A stretch of 64,000 nucleotides of DNA from Paenibacillus sp. SYP-B4298 (lineage in GTDB: Bacteria > Bacillota > Bacilli > Paenibacillales > Paenibacillaceae): the NCBI RefSeq assembly GCF_027627475.1, contig NZ_CP115484.1:4844501-4908500 (forward strand), written 5' to 3'. The position numbers were made by a program, and so were the translations under genes. Position 1 is the first letter of the stretch; the number at the start of each line of letters is the position of its first letter. A model generated the notes under the pieces. It saw only the letters and a list, made by a program, of their open reading frames with translations, had not been told where the DNA came from and did no database searches. This document shows, in pieces, positions 50,999 to 59,992 of the stretch.

Positions 50999-51027
50999 TT
51001 GTAATCGCTTCCAATGGTAACTATAAT
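50999..51027 (+). promoter_or_regulatory. Promoter with overlapping perfect cre site
   Basis: TTGTAA (50999-51004), a 17-base spacer and TATAAT (51022-51027) precede the YesM-like kinase. TTGTAATCGCTTCCAA (50999-51014) matches the CcpA cre consensus WTGNAANCGNWNNCAW at every position and covers the -35. Carbon catabolite repression of the kinase/regulator pair follows. Confidence 0.82.
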
Positions 51028-51047
51028 AGCGATAAAGGAGGACTCCG

Positions 51048-52874
51048 ATGAGACGACTACGCTGGCTGTCGGGCAGAACGCTGCGCTTCAAGCTTTTAGC
51101 AGGCTTTCTGCTGCTTGTCATTCCACTCGTTGCATTCATGATCTATAACAATATATATGCCATTAATGTCGTGCGCAATCAGGTCGCACAATCCAATAAG
51201 AACATGATTATTTTGTACATGAATCAGATTGACAGCAAGCTGGAGGAGGTGGAGAAGCATCTGTACAACGTGGCTGCCGAGGATACGGGACTGCTCGTGC
51301 TGGAGCAGCCGCGCAGCCGCGACGAGGATCAGTATCAATTCGAGAAGTTCCAGCTATATCGCAACATGCTCAAGGACTTGGGCAACTACCGGAGCATCGA
51401 TTTTTTTGTCATGTATTCGCCGGCTAATGATGATCTGATGCTCGCCTCCGCCAGCCACATCGAGTACAGAGAGCAGCTTGCAGCAGATGAGAGCCTCCGC
51501 AGCCTGCTCCAGACAGCAGGCTCGATCCCGGACAAACGCTGGTTTGTCCACACCTTCGCAGGAAAAGATTATTTGGCGCATGTCGTCCGCTATGGGGGCA
51601 TGTATATCGGAGCACTCAGTAACGCACAGCAGCATATTGCACCGCTCAGCCTGCTGGAGCTGGGCAAGGATGGGCGGGTCTTCCTGGTAACCGAGGACTA
51701 CAAGCCCTTGGCTGATGAGGACGTCACATGGGCCGCCCAAGACATCGCCCTTGACTATGCGGGCTCTGACTACAAGCTTACTGGTAACGATAATGCTTAT
51801 ATATTGGTCGGGGAAAATTCGCACCGCGGCAACTTCGGCCTCGCTGCGCTCATTCCCAACAGTGCTGTGCTCGAGAATCTTCCGTTCCTGAGACGGATTG
51901 TGACCGGCATTACAATCGGCGCACTCATTGTTTTGCCGCTCATTCTGCTGCTCCTGCGCAAGCTGATTCTGTCACCGGTGAACCGGATTGTCCGCGCGAT
52001 GCGGCGCATCGAGGATGGCAATCTGGACATTCGCATCGACCCGCGCGCCTCAGCGCTCGAATTCGAGGTGATGAACCACTCGTTCAACCGAATGATTGAC
52101 CAGATTCAGCAATTGACCGTTCATGTGCTGACGGAGCAGGTACAGCGGCAAAAGGCGGAGCTGCGGCAGCTCCAGTTGCAGATTAATCCGCATTTTTTCC
52201 TGAATTCACTGAACATCATCTATAATCTGGCGCAGGTCAGAGATTATCGGCTGATCCAGGAGATGTCGCACAGTCTCGTGCAATATTTCCGCTTCATGTT
52301 CCGAAGCGATTCCTCCTTGGTTCCGCTCGGAGAGGAGCTGGAGCATACGTATAACTACTTGCGCATCCAGGAGCTGCGGTTCCCGGATGATCTGACCTTC
52401 CGGCTGGCGCTTCCCGATGAGCTGCGCCACGTGCCTGTGCCGCCGCTGATGATTCAGACCTTCGCGGAGAATGCCATCAAGCATGGCATGAATGCAGAGC
52501 GACCGCTGCATATCGAGATTATCGTCTCGAAGGAGGACAGGCAGGAGAACAGACAGGAGGAGATGCTGCACATCTGCATCAGCGACACCGGCTGCGGCTT
52601 CCAGCCGGAGGTACTGGACAAGCTGCAGCGCCACGCGCATCTGGACGGCGCAGATGGCGAGCAGATCGGCATCTGGAATGTGCGCCAGCGGCTGCAGCTT
52701 CTGTATGAGGGCCGGGCGCAGCTTCGCTTCTCCGCCCGCTCTGGCGGAGGCGCGACCGTCGAGATTCAGCTTCCGGCTGCGGATACAATCAGCGTACTTG
52801 CGGGGCAGCAGACACAGCAAGCCTCATCGATTCTGGAGGGGAGGGGTACGAATGAGAGAATTGCTGCTCGTTGA
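51048..52874 (+). CDS. YesM-type sensor histidine kinase
   Basis: A 608-residue sensor kinase of the YesM/LytS group. Two membrane segments (about 12-33 and 282-305) flank an extracytoplasmic sensing domain. A HAMP linker (about 305-357) follows, then the His_kinase domain with phospho-acceptor H382 in QINPHFFLNSLNIIYNL, and an ATPase domain with FAENAIKHG and DTGCGFQPEVL. Its 3' end overlaps the response regulator gene by 23 bases. The pair lies between the GH127/AraC genes and an LplB/YtcP-type importer, so it probably senses an extracellular oligosaccharide and drives that importer. Carbon repression is expected from the upstream cre. Confidence 0.94.
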   Translation: MRRLRWLSGRTLRFKLLAGFLLLVIPLVAFMIYNNIYAINVVRNQVAQSNKNMIILYMNQIDSKLEEVEKHLYNVAAEDTGLLVLEQPRSRDEDQYQFEKFQLYRNMLKDLGNYRSIDFFVMYSPANDDLMLASASHIEYREQLAADESLRSLLQTAGSIPDKRWFVHTFAGKDYLAHVVRYGGMYIGALSNAQQHIAPLSLLELGKDGRVFLVTEDYKPLADEDVTWAAQDIALDYAGSDYKLTGNDNAYILVGENSHRGNFGLAALIPNSAVLENLPFLRRIVTGITIGALIVLPLILLLLRKLILSPVNRIVRAMRRIEDGNLDIRIDPRASALEFEVMNHSFNRMIDQIQQLTVHVLTEQVQRQKAELRQLQLQINPHFFLNSLNIIYNLAQVRDYRLIQEMSHSLVQYFRFMFRSDSSLVPLGEELEHTYNYLRIQELRFPDDLTFRLALPDELRHVPVPPLMIQTFAENAIKHGMNAERPLHIEIIVSKEDRQENRQEEMLHICISDTGCGFQPEVLDKLQRHAHLDGADGEQIGIWNVRQRLQLLYEGRAQLRFSARSGGGATVEIQLPAADTISVLAGQQTQQASSILEGRGTNERIAAR

Positions 52875-54471
52875 TGATGAGAAGCATGCGGTGCGCGGCA
52901 TTCGAGCCGGCGTATCTTGGGAGGACATGGGGTTCGCCAGAGTGCATGAGGCATACAATGTAACGATGGCCAAGCATGTATTCGAAGGACGGCGAATCGA
53001 TGTATTGATCTGTGATATTGAAATGCCCCAAGAGAACGGCTTCGAGCTGCTGGAGTGGGTGAAGGAGCATTCGCCTACCACCGAGACGATCTTCCTTACC
53101 TGCCATGCGGATTTCACTTATGCGCAGAAGGCGCTGCAGCTCGGCAGTTGTGATTACATGCTCAAGCCGGTGCGGTATGAGCTGCTGGAGGGCTCCGTGC
53201 GCAAAGCCCTCGATCGGCTGGAGAAGGCGGAGCAGGAGCGGGAGAAGATCAGCTTCGTCGAAACCTACGCTCACTATTACAAGCTGTGGGAAGCCTTCCA
53301 GCCGCTGCGACTGGAGCGATACTGGCAGGATCTGATCACCCGCGCGGTGCCCGCGACAAGGGAGAGCGTGCGCGAGGCGCTACAGCAGCAGAGGGTGGAC
53401 TGTGACGACGACAGCCGTTTCCTAATCGTGCTGGTCAGCATTCAGCGATGGCACAAGGAGCTGACGCTTCGTGAGGAGAAAATAATGGAGTACGCGCTTC
53501 GCAATGCCCTTGAGGAGCTGGAGTCTGTCCAGGAAGCCGGTGGTCAGGTGATCCAGCTTCGCAGCGGAGCGCTGCTGGCCATTCTTCGATCAGGCGGCCC
53601 CGGCTCTTCTTCCGCAGCTTCGGTAGAGGCACAGTTGAACCGTTATATTGCCGCCTGCAACACCTACTTCTTCTGCGACCTGTGCTGTTACATGGGCGAG
53701 CCGGTCTTGCCCGAGCATATCCCGGACCTGTACGATGCACTGGCAGAGCAGGAGAAGCATAATGTCACCTTCAGCAACACCGTACTTCGTCTACAGGATC
53801 AACGAAGCCGTACAAGCGCAGCTCCGCTGCCGATGATGAATGGCTGGACGGAGCTGCTCAAGTACGGCAAGCATGCCGAGGTCCAACGCGAGATCGCCAG
53901 CTATCTGGACCAGATTCGCCAGGCTGGCGGCGTCGACGGGAGATGGCTGCATGCGTTCTATGAGGACATTCTGCAGATGATGTACCATGTGCTCTACTAT
54001 AAGGGGCTGCGCGCGCATCAGGTATTCTCGGATATGATCAAGTCGGATCAGGAGTATGCGGCCAAGCGCTCGCTTGCAGACCTGGGCGAATGGATCAAGC
54101 GCCTCATTCATGAGGTGACGCGTCATATGCAGACACTCGATCAAGAGCAATCCGTGGTAGATAAGGTGCGGGCCTATATCACCAGCCATCTGAGCGAGGA
54201 CTTGTCGCGGGACGATATTGCAAGCCATGTCTGCCTGCATCCTGACTACCTGGCTCGACTATTCAAGGGAGAGCTGGGCATGACCATCTCCGAATATGTG
54301 CTCCAGGAGCGCATTCATAAGGCAAGAGAGCTGCTGGCTGAATCGACTCAGCCTATCACGGCTATAGCCTATGAGCTGGGCTACGGCAACTATTCCCACT
54401 TCTCCAAGATGTTCAAGAAGGCGGTGCAGATGAGCCCGCAGGAATACCGCAAGCTTCACCAATCCTCATAG
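52852..54471 (+). CDS. YesN-type response regulator (receiver plus AraC HTH)
   Basis: A 539-residue regulator. The receiver domain (1-120) has D55 in LICDIEMPQENGFELL. A middle segment of about 290 residues has no recognised domain. The C-terminal AraC-type double HTH (about 435-535) has ISEYVLQERIHKARELLAES and AIAYELGYGNYSHFSKMFKK. The ATG at 52852 follows GGAGGGGAGGGG. It is coupled to the kinase gene by overlap. The next unit downstream is the permease pair, and direct repeats at 54592-54621 upstream of it are candidate binding sites. Confidence 0.94.
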   Translation: MRELLLVDDEKHAVRGIRAGVSWEDMGFARVHEAYNVTMAKHVFEGRRIDVLICDIEMPQENGFELLEWVKEHSPTTETIFLTCHADFTYAQKALQLGSCDYMLKPVRYELLEGSVRKALDRLEKAEQEREKISFVETYAHYYKLWEAFQPLRLERYWQDLITRAVPATRESVREALQQQRVDCDDDSRFLIVLVSIQRWHKELTLREEKIMEYALRNALEELESVQEAGGQVIQLRSGALLAILRSGGPGSSSAASVEAQLNRYIAACNTYFFCDLCCYMGEPVLPEHIPDLYDALAEQEKHNVTFSNTVLRLQDQRSRTSAAPLPMMNGWTELLKYGKHAEVQREIASYLDQIRQAGGVDGRWLHAFYEDILQMMYHVLYYKGLRAHQVFSDMIKSDQEYAAKRSLADLGEWIKRLIHEVTRHMQTLDQEQSVVDKVRAYITSHLSEDLSRDDIASHVCLHPDYLARLFKGELGMTISEYVLQERIHKARELLAESTQPITAIAYELGYGNYSHFSKMFKKAVQMSPQEYRKLHQSS

Positions 54472-54483
54472 ACATGGCATTCG

Positions 54484-54534
54484 ACGCCGCTTTAGCTGCC
54501 CCTTGATCCAGGTGCAGCTAAAGCGGCGTTCTTT
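54484..54534 (+). terminator. Terminator after the YesM/YesN pair
   Basis: A 16-bp perfect stem (ACGCCGCTTTAGCTGC / GCAGCTAAAGCGGCGT) with a 14-base loop, followed by TCTTTC. Confidence 0.85.
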
Positions 54535-54591
54535 CATGTGGGCTCCCCTGCTTACTGTATGCTCCTTCCCTCATCGCTGCTGCATCCTATA

Positions 54592-54621
54592 AAGTCGGAA
54601 AAGCACAAGTCGGAAGTCGGA
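54592..54621 (+). promoter_or_regulatory. Direct repeats upstream of the importer operon
   Basis: Three copies of AAGTCGGA start at 54592, 54607 and 54614 (the last two overlap by one base). They lie 31-60 bases upstream of a TAAGAT -10 candidate (54652-54657) that lacks a -35. This suits a site for the AraC-type response regulator just upstream. Confidence 0.5.
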
Positions 54622-54688
54622 TTCGTCGTAGTCGCTCCCCGGCAAAATATCTAAGATGGAGATACAAACGACGAAGGAGGAATGAGCA

Positions 54689-55675
54689 GTGAATACGATT
54701 GCCAAGCCAGTCGCTGCCGCGAAGGAGCAGGCGCCGGAGCAGAGCAGACAGACGGCCGTCCGCAGAGCACGCAAGCGCATACTGCGTTATTGGCCGCTCA
54801 TGGTCATGGTGCTTCCCGGCATTATCTATCTCTTCATTAACAACTACATGCCGATGTTCGGCCTCATTATTGCCTTCCAGGACTTCAACTACAGCAAGGC
54901 CCTCTTAGAAAACGACTGGATCGGCTTCAAGAACTTCGAGTACCTGTTCAAAACGTCTGATGCCTGGGTCATTACCCGCAACACATTGCTGTACAACATC
55001 GTGTTCATTCTGCTGAATACCACGGTAGCGATCGCTATAGCCATCATGCTGAACGAGATCAAGAGGAAGTTCCTCGCCAGGTTCTACCAGAGCGTCGTCT
55101 TGATTCCGTATCTCATCTCCATGGTCATCGTCGGCTATCTGGCGCTAGCGATGCTCAGCGGCGAGACCGGGTTCGTTAATAAGCAGCTACTGCCGATGCT
55201 TGGCATCGAGCCCATCTCCTGGTACAGCGAGGCCAAGTACTGGCCGTTCATCCTCACCATCATTAACGTCTGGAAAAATGTCGGCTATCTGTGTGTCATC
55301 TATCTGGCCGCGATCATCGGCATCGACCCGGAATATTACGAAGCGGCCAAGATCGATGGAGCCTCCAAATGGCAGCAGATTCGGGCCATCACCATACCGC
55401 TCATTATGCCTGTTATCACGATAATGACGCTACTGCAGATCGGGCGCATCTTCTACTCGGACTTCGGCCTGTTCTATCAGGTTCCACTGAATACGGGAGC
55501 GCTCTTATCGACAACCAACGTCATCGACACCTATGTGTATCGTGCGCTGATGAACCTTGGCGACATCGGGATGTCCTCCGCAGCGGGTATGTATCAATCC
55601 GTTGTCGGCTTCGTCCTCGTCATCGTATCCAACTACATCGTCAGCCGACGCAATCGTGACAATGCGCTGTTCTAA
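54689..55675 (+). CDS. Sugar ABC transporter permease, LplB type
   Basis: A 328-residue permease of the LplB group. A charged N-terminal tail of about 35 residues precedes six membrane segments. NNYMPMFGLIIAFQDFNYSK is typical of the group, and the EAA loop is YEAAKIDGASKWQQIRAITI. The start is GTG, with AAGGAGG 8 bases upstream; an ATG nearby is out of frame. It leads an operon with a YtcP-type permease and a binding protein. No ATPase gene is present. Confidence 0.93.
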   Translation: MNTIAKPVAAAKEQAPEQSRQTAVRRARKRILRYWPLMVMVLPGIIYLFINNYMPMFGLIIAFQDFNYSKALLENDWIGFKNFEYLFKTSDAWVITRNTLLYNIVFILLNTTVAIAIAIMLNEIKRKFLARFYQSVVLIPYLISMVIVGYLALAMLSGETGFVNKQLLPMLGIEPISWYSEAKYWPFILTIINVWKNVGYLCVIYLAAIIGIDPEYYEAAKIDGASKWQQIRAITIPLIMPVITIMTLLQIGRIFYSDFGLFYQVPLNTGALLSTTNVIDTYVYRALMNLGDIGMSSAAGMYQSVVGFVLVIVSNYIVSRRNRDNALF

Positions 55676-55696
55676 ACCACGAAAGGAGAATTACGC

Positions 55697-56593
55697 ATGA
55701 CGGTTACTAAGGAAAGAGTATTTCAAGCAGGACTGCACGCTGCATTCGGGATCATCGTGATCCTCTGCCTGATGCCGTTCGTGCTGCTATTCACGACCTC
55801 CTTCAGCGATGAAACGACGGTGCTGATCGAGGGCTACTCGTTCGTTCCCAGCCAATGGAGCCTCGATGCGTATCGGTTCTTGTGGCAGGATGCTGAACGC
55901 ATCGCCCGCGCCTACGGTGTGACTATAGTTGTGACAATAGTCGGCACCTTTCTCGGTCTAGCCGTCTCTGCCCTGCTGTCCTATCCGCTGGCACGCAGGG
56001 AGATGCCGCTGCGCAAGGCGCTTGCCTTCTTCGTCTTCTTCACACTGCTGTTCAACGGAGGACTTGTGCCTACTTATCTGGTCTACACCCATATCTTTGA
56101 GATGAAAAATACGCTGCTAGCCCTAATCATTCCCGGCTTGCTGACCAATGGATTTTTCGTGCTGATTATGCGCACCTTCTTCATGAACTCGATTCCGGTG
56201 CCGATTATCGAATCCGCTTCCATAGACGGAGCCGGCGAATTCAAGATATTCTTCACCATTGTCCTGCCGCTGTCGCTGCCGATTCTGGCAACCATCGGTC
56301 TGATGCAGACCATCGGCTACTGGAATGACTGGTTCAACGGCCTGATCTACATTACCGAGAGCAAGCTGTTCAGTCTGCAAAACCTGCTGAACCGCATTTT
56401 GCTCAATGCCCAATTCATTCAGAACAATGCCGCTTCCATGAACGTGACGGATGTGAATACGAGCACCAAAATTCCGATGGAAACCGTGCGGATGGCTATG
56501 GCGGTGATCGGTGTCGTGCCGCTGCTCTGCGCTTATCCGTTCTTCCAGAAATATTTTGTCAAGGGTCTGGTCATCGGCGCAGTCAAGGGCTAG
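55697..56593 (+). CDS. Sugar ABC transporter permease, YtcP type
   Basis: A 298-residue permease that pairs with the upstream LplB-type protein. Six predicted membrane segments; the EAA loop is IESASIDGAGEFKIFFTIVL. The group-typical ends are visible: LLFTTSFSDETTVLIEGYSF near the start, and PFFQKYFVKGLVIGAVKG at the C-terminus. It begins 21 bases after the previous stop, with AAAGGAGA. Confidence 0.94.
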   Translation: MTVTKERVFQAGLHAAFGIIVILCLMPFVLLFTTSFSDETTVLIEGYSFVPSQWSLDAYRFLWQDAERIARAYGVTIVVTIVGTFLGLAVSALLSYPLARREMPLRKALAFFVFFTLLFNGGLVPTYLVYTHIFEMKNTLLALIIPGLLTNGFFVLIMRTFFMNSIPVPIIESASIDGAGEFKIFFTIVLPLSLPILATIGLMQTIGYWNDWFNGLIYITESKLFSLQNLLNRILLNAQFIQNNAASMNVTDVNTSTKIPMETVRMAMAVIGVVPLLCAYPFFQKYFVKGLVIGAVKG

Positions 56594-56638
56594 GGCGTAC
56601 AGGCAGACCCTAGAACGGCTGGCCCCGGACATGTCCGG
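56590..56638 (+). terminator. Two small hairpins between permease and binding-protein genes
   Basis: CTAGGG / CCCTAG (56590-56613) starts at the permease stop, and the palindrome CCGGACATGTCCGG lies at 56625-56638. There is no U-tract; they may adjust the ratio of binding protein to permease. Confidence 0.4.
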
Positions 56639-56691
56639 TTAAGATAGAACTAGCACTATTTATCTTTATTATTAGAGGAGGTCATTGATTT

Positions 56692-58233
56692 ATGGGGAAC
56701 AAAACATTTCGCATGGCGATTCTGCTGCTGGCATGGGTGCTGGTGCTAAGCGCCTGTTCTGGACAAGGCAGTGGAACCAGCTCATCCGGCTCGTCAGGCG
56801 GCAACACCACCGCCTCAGGCGGCGCAGGCTCCGAATCGGAGCTGGAGCCTTATGAGCTGACCGTGGCGTACTTGAATATTGGCACTGCAACCGATCTGCC
56901 GGAGATTCAGGCCGCGGTCAACAAGATTACACAGGCCAAAATTAACGCCACCGTCAAACTCATGCCAATCGATATCGGCGCCTGGCAGCAGCAGATCAAT
57001 CTGATGCTCGCCGGCAACGAAAAGCTCGATCTGCTATTTACAGCATCAGGCATGAACTTCGGCACGCAGGCCGCCAAGGGGCAGCTCGTTCCGTTGAATG
57101 ATCTGCTGGACAAGTACGGACAAGATATTAAGAAGGTCGTGGAGCCGGACGTGCTCAAGGCCTCCACGACCAGCGGCAGCATCTTCGGCGTTCCGAGCGT
57201 CCGTGACTGGGCGGCTGACTACGGGGTGCTGATGCGCAAGGATCTGGTGGACAAATACAATATTGATCTGAGCACCGTCAAAACCTATGACGATCTGGAC
57301 CCCGTCTTCGCAGTGATTAAGAAGAATGAGCCGGGCATGGCGCCGATCGTGCCCGAAGCGCCCAGTTATGCTATCATCACCTCCATCCTTCCCGGCATAG
57401 TTGATCCGCTGAATGACGACAATGGCGTGCTGCTGGATCATGATAACGGCCTGAAGGTCGTCAATCTGTTCGAATCCGAGCAGTATGCCTCTCTGGTGAA
57501 GATGGCCAGAAGATGGTATGAGGCTGGCTATATTCCGAAGGACATCTCGACGAACCAGACTGCCTCTGAGCAGTTAGTCAAGGCGGGCAAGGCGTTTGCC
57601 TTCATGGCACACATGAAGCCTGGCTATGAGACGAAGTCCTCTCTGCTGACCGGCACCGAGATGGTCGCTGTGCAGCTTATTCCACCAGTGGCAACGACCT
57701 CCACCATCTCCAACGTCATGTTCAGCATCGCCAAAAACTCAGGCGATCCTGACCGTGCCATGATGTTCTTGAATCTGCTCTATTCAGATGCCGAGCTGGT
57801 CAATCTGATTGACTACGGTATCCAGGGCAAGCATTACGAGATCAAGGAGGGCAATGTCATCGGCTTCCCGAGCGGCGTCGACTCCAGCAATGCAACGTAT
57901 AATCCGAACTTCGGCTGGATGTGGGGCAATCAGTTCCTGTCCTATGTATGGGAAGGCGACGACCCGAAGGTGTGGGAGCTGCAGGATGAATTCAACAAGC
58001 AGGCGAAGAAATCGGCTGCCATGGGCTTCAGCTTCACCGTCGATCCGGTGAAGACCGAGGCGGCAGCTATCCAGAACGTGAAGGATCAATACAAGATCGG
58101 CCTGGAGAATGGCACGCTTGATCCGGATAAATATCTGCCTGAATTTATCGATAAGCTGAAGGCTGCGGGCATCGAGAAGGTCATTGCCGAGAAACAGAAG
58201 CAGCTTGATGAATGGGCCGCTGCAAATAAATAA
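56692..58233 (+). CDS. Extracellular substrate-binding lipoprotein of the LplB/YtcP importer
   Basis: A 513-residue lipoprotein (LipO/LplA-like). The signal peptide ends at LVLSAC, followed by a Ser/Gly-rich tether. Family residues include QAAVNKITQAKINATVKLMP, NEKLDLLFTASGMNFGTQAA and the C-terminal EFIDKLKAAGIEKVIAEKQK. It is the last gene of the operon after the two permeases. The long form (over 500 residues) is typical of binders for plant-polysaccharide oligomers in Paenibacillus. With GH127 nearby, an arabinose-containing oligosaccharide is one possible cargo, but this is inference. Confidence 0.93.
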   Translation: MGNKTFRMAILLLAWVLVLSACSGQGSGTSSSGSSGGNTTASGGAGSESELEPYELTVAYLNIGTATDLPEIQAAVNKITQAKINATVKLMPIDIGAWQQQINLMLAGNEKLDLLFTASGMNFGTQAAKGQLVPLNDLLDKYGQDIKKVVEPDVLKASTTSGSIFGVPSVRDWAADYGVLMRKDLVDKYNIDLSTVKTYDDLDPVFAVIKKNEPGMAPIVPEAPSYAIITSILPGIVDPLNDDNGVLLDHDNGLKVVNLFESEQYASLVKMARRWYEAGYIPKDISTNQTASEQLVKAGKAFAFMAHMKPGYETKSSLLTGTEMVAVQLIPPVATTSTISNVMFSIAKNSGDPDRAMMFLNLLYSDAELVNLIDYGIQGKHYEIKEGNVIGFPSGVDSSNATYNPNFGWMWGNQFLSYVWEGDDPKVWELQDEFNKQAKKSAAMGFSFTVDPVKTEAAAIQNVKDQYKIGLENGTLDPDKYLPEFIDKLKAAGIEKVIAEKQKQLDEWAAANK

Positions 58234-58246
58234 GCTGATCTGCTGC

Positions 58247-58279
58247 GAAGAAGCTGTCCGCCATAGGGACGGCTTCTTC
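58247..58279 (+). terminator. Terminator of the LplB/YtcP operon
   Basis: The stem GAAGAAGCTGTCC pairs with GGGACGGCTTCTTC (small mismatch) and is followed by GTTGTTG, 14 bases after the stop. Confidence 0.8.
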
Positions 58280-58421
58280 GTTGTTGCAGCCCCCTGCTGC
58301 GCCCCACTCTCCCTCCCTTTGGCGGTCTTGCCCACTGCCTCATACTCCTCGATCATGGCAACAATAACGGGTAATCTCTATCCGGCTTACTTTTTTAATG
58401 ATTTATCTTACCATTGTTTAT

Positions 58422-58470
58422 TTGTCTATCCCCATATATCGTCTACAATATGAAATGTAAGCACTTTCAA
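58422..58470 (+). promoter_or_regulatory. Promoter with near-cre site for the second importer
   Basis: TTGTCT (58422-58427), a 16-base spacer and TACAAT (58444-58449). ATGTAAGCACTTTCAA (58455-58470) just downstream matches the cre consensus at 15 of 16 positions (the central CG is CA). Catabolite repression by blocking is likely. Confidence 0.65.
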
Positions 58471-58503
58471 ATCTGACTCAATTCATTTCACAGGAGGCAA
58501 AAC

Positions 58504-59847
58504 ATGATCAAAGCGAGACTGATATTGGCCGCATTCCTTGCATTCAGCATCGTTGTATCGGGGTGTAGCAGCGCATCGAAAAACAGTCAACAGAGCAATT
58601 CCGCACAGGGGAACAACGCGCAGGCCGTTTCTGAGGATGGACAGATTGAGCTTCGCATGACCTGGTGGGGCTCGCAGACTCGGCATGATCTGACGACGCG
58701 CGCGCTGGAGCTGTTCGAGTCCAAGCATCCGAATATAAAAATCAAGGCCGAATATTCCGGCTGGGATGGCTACTTCGACAAGCTGTCCACCCAGGTTGCA
58801 GGCGCCAATGCGCCCGATCTGATCCAGATGGATTACGCCTTCCTGACCGACTATGCCAACCGCGGTACTCTGCTTGATCTGAGCTCGTACACAAGCGATG
58901 GCAAGCTGAGCACCTCGGCCATCGACGCGAGCATGCTCTCGGCCGGCTCCATCAACAACAAGCTGTATGCTGTAGCCTTAGGCGTCAATGCACCTGGCGT
59001 CATATACAGCTCTACTGTGTTCAAGGAGCTGGGTATTCCTGACCCTGGCCCGGACTGGACCTGGGAGGACTTCAGCGAGATTGCTGCCAAGATTGGCAAG
59101 GAGAAGGGGAACGGCTTCGTCGGCATGGCGGATGCCTCTGGAACCTTCAATATGTTCGAGATGATGGTGCGCCAGCATGGGCATGCCATGTTCCAGGAGG
59201 ATACGCTGGGCGCAACCAAGGAGCAGTTGATGAAATGGTTCACGATGTGGAAGGAGCTCCGCCAGGTAGGCGGCATCACCTCGCCCGAGGCAACCGCAGG
59301 GATGACCAACGCGCTGGAGACGCGTCCACTGGCTGTCGGCACGGCCGCTATGGACTTCCTCTGGTCCAACCAGATTACAGCCTTCAAGAGCGGGATGAAA
59401 AATCAGGACGATGAGATCAAAATTCAGGTCATCCCTCATGGCAAGGATGAGGCCAAGAGCGGAGAATACCTGAAGCCGAGCATGTTCATCTCTGGCAACG
59501 CCAAGACCAAGTACCCGGACGAGGTGGCAATGGTCATCGATTTCCTCGTCAACGATCCGGAAGCGGCAGAGATTCTCGGCTCAGAGCGCGGTGTTCCGGT
59601 GAACGCTACGATCCGCGAGAAGCTGATGGGCAAGCTGTCAGAGACGGAGAAGATGATCTTCACCTTCATCGATACTGTATCGGCTGACGCCAGCAATATT
59701 GATCCGCCGTATCCGCAAGGCTTCTCCGAGATCGACAAGAACTTCAAGACGCTGAGCGAGCAGATCGCCTTCGAGCAAGGCACGATGGAGGCCGCAATCG
59801 ACGAGTTCATCACGGGAGCCAATCAGATTCTAGGCAAGGGCAAATAA
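58504..59847 (+). CDS. Sugar ABC transporter substrate-binding lipoprotein
   Basis: A 447-residue family-1 binding protein. The signal peptide ends in SIVVSGC, followed by a Ser/Asn-rich tether. Family features are KHPNIKIKAEYSGWDGYFDK, APDLIQMDYAFLTDYANRGT and VIDFLVNDPEAAEILGSERG. It is the first gene of an operon with two permeases and a YesM/YesN pair. The cargo is unknown; the type is common for oligosaccharides such as xylo- or arabino-oligomers. A hairpin follows. Confidence 0.94.
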   Translation: MIKARLILAAFLAFSIVVSGCSSASKNSQQSNSAQGNNAQAVSEDGQIELRMTWWGSQTRHDLTTRALELFESKHPNIKIKAEYSGWDGYFDKLSTQVAGANAPDLIQMDYAFLTDYANRGTLLDLSSYTSDGKLSTSAIDASMLSAGSINNKLYAVALGVNAPGVIYSSTVFKELGIPDPGPDWTWEDFSEIAAKIGKEKGNGFVGMADASGTFNMFEMMVRQHGHAMFQEDTLGATKEQLMKWFTMWKELRQVGGITSPEATAGMTNALETRPLAVGTAAMDFLWSNQITAFKSGMKNQDDEIKIQVIPHGKDEAKSGEYLKPSMFISGNAKTKYPDEVAMVIDFLVNDPEAAEILGSERGVPVNATIREKLMGKLSETEKMIFTFIDTVSADASNIDPPYPQGFSEIDKNFKTLSEQIAFEQGTMEAAIDEFITGANQILGKGK

Positions 59848-59858
59848 CATAGGCGCAT

Positions 59859-59889
59859 CAGCAGTGGCCGCCATCAGGCGGCACTGCTG
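59859..59889 (+). terminator. Intercistronic hairpin after the binding-protein gene
   Basis: CAGCAGTGGCCGCC pairs with GGCGGCACTGCTG (one bulged base) around a 4-base loop. No U-tract, so partial attenuation or 3'-end protection is likely. Confidence 0.55.
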
Positions 59890-59992
59890 TATGCTGGCCC
59901 ACGACTCGCCGCACAGACCGCAGCCGGTGCTGCTACAAGCAAGCGATCACAATTCGCAGCCATCCTGCTGCACGCTGAAAGGAGAGCAACTT

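Noticed and set aside
54682-54688. ATG at 54682 as start of the LplB-type permease
   Set aside because: It is out of frame with the permease; the GTG at 54689 is in frame with a good ribosome site.
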